In this document: one piece after another, positions 12,503 to 13,258 of the stretch
Layout of the letters: each line of letters opens with the position of its first letter
How positions within the stretch are numbered: the first letter of the stretch is position 1
Assembly: GCA_937942965.1 (NCBI GenBank)
Contig: CALDGN010000281.1
Span: forward strand, 1 to 13,258
Reading direction: 5' to 3'
Source: an uncultured Acidimicrobiales bacterium
Lineage (GTDB): Bacteria > Actinomycetota > Acidimicrobiia > Acidimicrobiales > UBA10347
DNA: 13,258 nt
Program-made: the position numbers and the translations under genes
The notes under the pieces: generated by a model
Seen by the model: only the letters and a program-made list of their open reading frames with translations
Databases searched by the model: none
Told to the model about the DNA's origin: nothing

Positions 12503-12637
12503 CGCCGCTGACCCGAGTATTCGGTAGGCGGCGCCTGATTTCGACGCCCATTCCGCGGCGTCACAGGTTGTCCACTGGTCTTCGGACCGGCACACTTCTT
12601 GGGTTGCGTTCGGCGCTCGCCGAACCCCCAAACGCAA
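12503..12637 (+). promoter_or_regulatory. Structured leader upstream of rplK (multiple hairpins)
   Basis: Four stem-loops lie in the 193-nt nusG-rplK gap. They are 12503-12508/12528-12533 with an inner CCGA-GTAT-TCGG (12513-12524); 12543-12548/12557-12562 (GACGCC/GGCGTC, 8-nt loop); 12575-12580/12585-12590 closed by a TTCG tetraloop; and 12608-12614/12619-12625 (GTTCGGC-GCTC-GCCGAAC). Around the last one, TTGGG (12599-12603) can pair with CCCAA (12627-12631), or TTGCGT (12604-12609) with ACGCAA (12632-12637), and these are not nested. Such leaders before rplK-rplA bind ribosomal protein L1 in some bacteria; that role is inferred here. A separate rplK promoter could also lie in this gap. Confidence 0.5.
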
Positions 12638-12682
12638 GCAGCCCCATTCCAAGGCAGCCCCGGGCTGACAAAGGTACGCATC

Positions 12683-13108
12683 ATGGCAAAGAAGCAAGTC
12701 GCCGCAGTCGTCAAGATTCAGATCCCCGCTGGTGAGGCAACACCAGCGCCTCCGGTCGGTACCGCACTCGGTCCGCACGGTGTGCAGATCATGGACTTCT
12801 GCAAGGCATACAACGCCAAGACCGAAGGCCAGCGCGGCCAGATCATCCCGGTCGAGATCTCGATCTTCGAAGATCGCTCGTTCAGCTTCATCACCAAGAC
12901 GCCTCCGACGGCGTTCCTGCTGCGCAAGGCCGCTGGCCTCGACAAGGCATCGCAAGAGCCTGGCCGCATCGATGCCGGCACGGTGACCGACAAGCAGGTC
13001 GAAGAGATCGCTGAGATCAAGCTTCCTGACCTCAACACGAACGACATGGACCAGGCCAAGCTGCAGGTTGCCGGCACCGCCCGGTCGATGGGCCTCCGGG
13101 TCGTCTGA
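12683..13108 (+). CDS. rplK: 50S ribosomal protein L11
   Basis: 141 residues, the standard L11 length. The N-terminal domain carries the conserved MAKKQVAAVVKIQIPAGEA and the Pro-rich PAPPVGTALGPHGVQIMDF (about 21-39), the region next to the thiostrepton/micrococcin site. The C-terminal RNA-binding domain (about 70-141) includes KTPPTAFLLRKAAGL and ends GTARSMGLRVV. L11 binds the GTPase-associated centre of 23S rRNA and is needed for factor function and RelA/Rel activation. The ATG at 12683 is chosen over the in-frame upstream start at 12599: homology begins there and AAGG lies 8 nt before it. It follows a structured leader and is followed by an attenuator-like hairpin. Confidence 0.98.
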   Translation: MAKKQVAAVVKIQIPAGEATPAPPVGTALGPHGVQIMDFCKAYNAKTEGQRGQIIPVEISIFEDRSFSFITKTPPTAFLLRKAAGLDKASQEPGRIDAGTVTDKQVEEIAEIKLPDLNTNDMDQAKLQVAGTARSMGLRVV

Positions 13109-13140
13109 AACCCGACTCCGTCGGGTTTCTTCGAGTTTTT
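13108..13140 (+). terminator. Terminator- or attenuator-like hairpin after rplK
   Basis: A 9-bp stem AAACCCGAC/GTCGGGTTT (13108-13116 with 13120-13128) has a 3-nt loop. It starts at the last base of the rplK stop codon, and a TTTTT run follows at 13136-13140. The 7-nt gap between stem and T-run makes it weaker than a classical terminator, so partial termination is likely. Confidence 0.6.
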
Positions 13141-13258
13141 GCTGGCGCAAAGACTCGCTGAAACTCTTCTTTCGGGTGCGGCTTTGCCGGACCCATCAAC
13201 CGCTCGGGAGGACCTCGCCCGGCGGCTCTGAAACATGAGGGAGCTACAAGGAGCTAAC
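13141..13258 (+). promoter_or_regulatory. Leader of the next gene (probably rplA) with hairpin and ribosome-binding site
   Basis: No complete gene is present. A hairpin GGGT-g-CGGC/GCCG-g-ACCC with TTT loop occupies 13174-13194. AAGGAG at 13248-13253 is a good Shine-Dalgarno placed so that a start codon would fall just after the window. By synteny the gene should be rplA (L1), but none of it is visible. Confidence 0.5.

Noticed and set aside
12599..12682. 28-residue N-terminal extension of L11
   Set aside because: L11 homology starts exactly at the ATG 12683 with a proper SD, and the upstream codons coincide with the leader hairpin.

Overview
This window looks like a chromosomal core region of a high-GC Gram-positive-type bacterium, most likely an actinobacterium (Actinomycetota). 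A member of the Acidimicrobiia is my low-confidence guess. Evidence: strongly G/C-biased third codon positions, the run tRNA-Thr / tRNA-Met / ... / tRNA-Trp / secE / nusG / rplK, a NusG with a long acidic N-terminal tail, and several genes that appear leaderless, with a TANNNT-type -10 box 6-7 nt before the start codon. I see no phage, transposon, CRISPR or defence genes. Coding density is high and no gene-free stretch exceeds 300 bases; the largest gap is about 270 bases, between mscL and acs.

Layout. Bases 1-402 hold the C-terminal part of a TesB-type acyl-CoA thioesterase (+), converging on an anchored NodB-type polysaccharide deacetylase (-, 411-1343). A divergent MscL channel (-, 1502-1843) ends in a strong hairpin terminator. 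Acetyl-CoA synthetase (+, 2115-4109) reads away from mscL. It is followed on the + strand by a stand-alone PNKP-like HAD phosphatase (4218-4718), an HtpX-like membrane metalloprotease (4814-5701) and a low-molecular-weight-phosphatase-fold protein that appears to have lost its catalytic Arg and Asp (5733-6287). That protein converges on a Wzz-like two-TM membrane protein with a long Pro/Ala tail (-, 6302-7555), which lies downstream of a YajQ-family protein (-, 7637-8125). A tRNA-Tyr (8244-8326, +) with its own hairpin terminator faces an M20D amidohydrolase (-, 8394-9581). Upstream of that gene lie a 54-bp-period tandem repeat and a phosphinothricin-type GNAT acetyltransferase (-, 9737-10231).

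The last 3 kb is the classical translation/transcription/secretion cluster: tRNA-Thr(GGT), tRNA-Met(CAT), an ECF-type sigma factor, tRNA-Trp(CCA), secE, nusG and rplK. The window ends just after a ribosome-binding site for the next gene, by synteny probably rplA. The nusG-rplK gap and the region after rplK both hold several RNA hairpins that look like ribosomal-protein leader or attenuator structures.

The genes do not form one pathway. The functional groups are cell envelope (deacetylase, MscL, HtpX, Wzz-like protein, SecE), acetate/acyl-CoA metabolism (thioesterase, Acs) and gene expression (tRNAs, sigma factor, NusG, L11). I found no convincing undescribed multi-gene system. The best leads are the degenerate phosphatase, the structured rplK leader, the repeated leaderless-promoter arrangement, and the sigma factor placed inside the tRNA/secE cluster.
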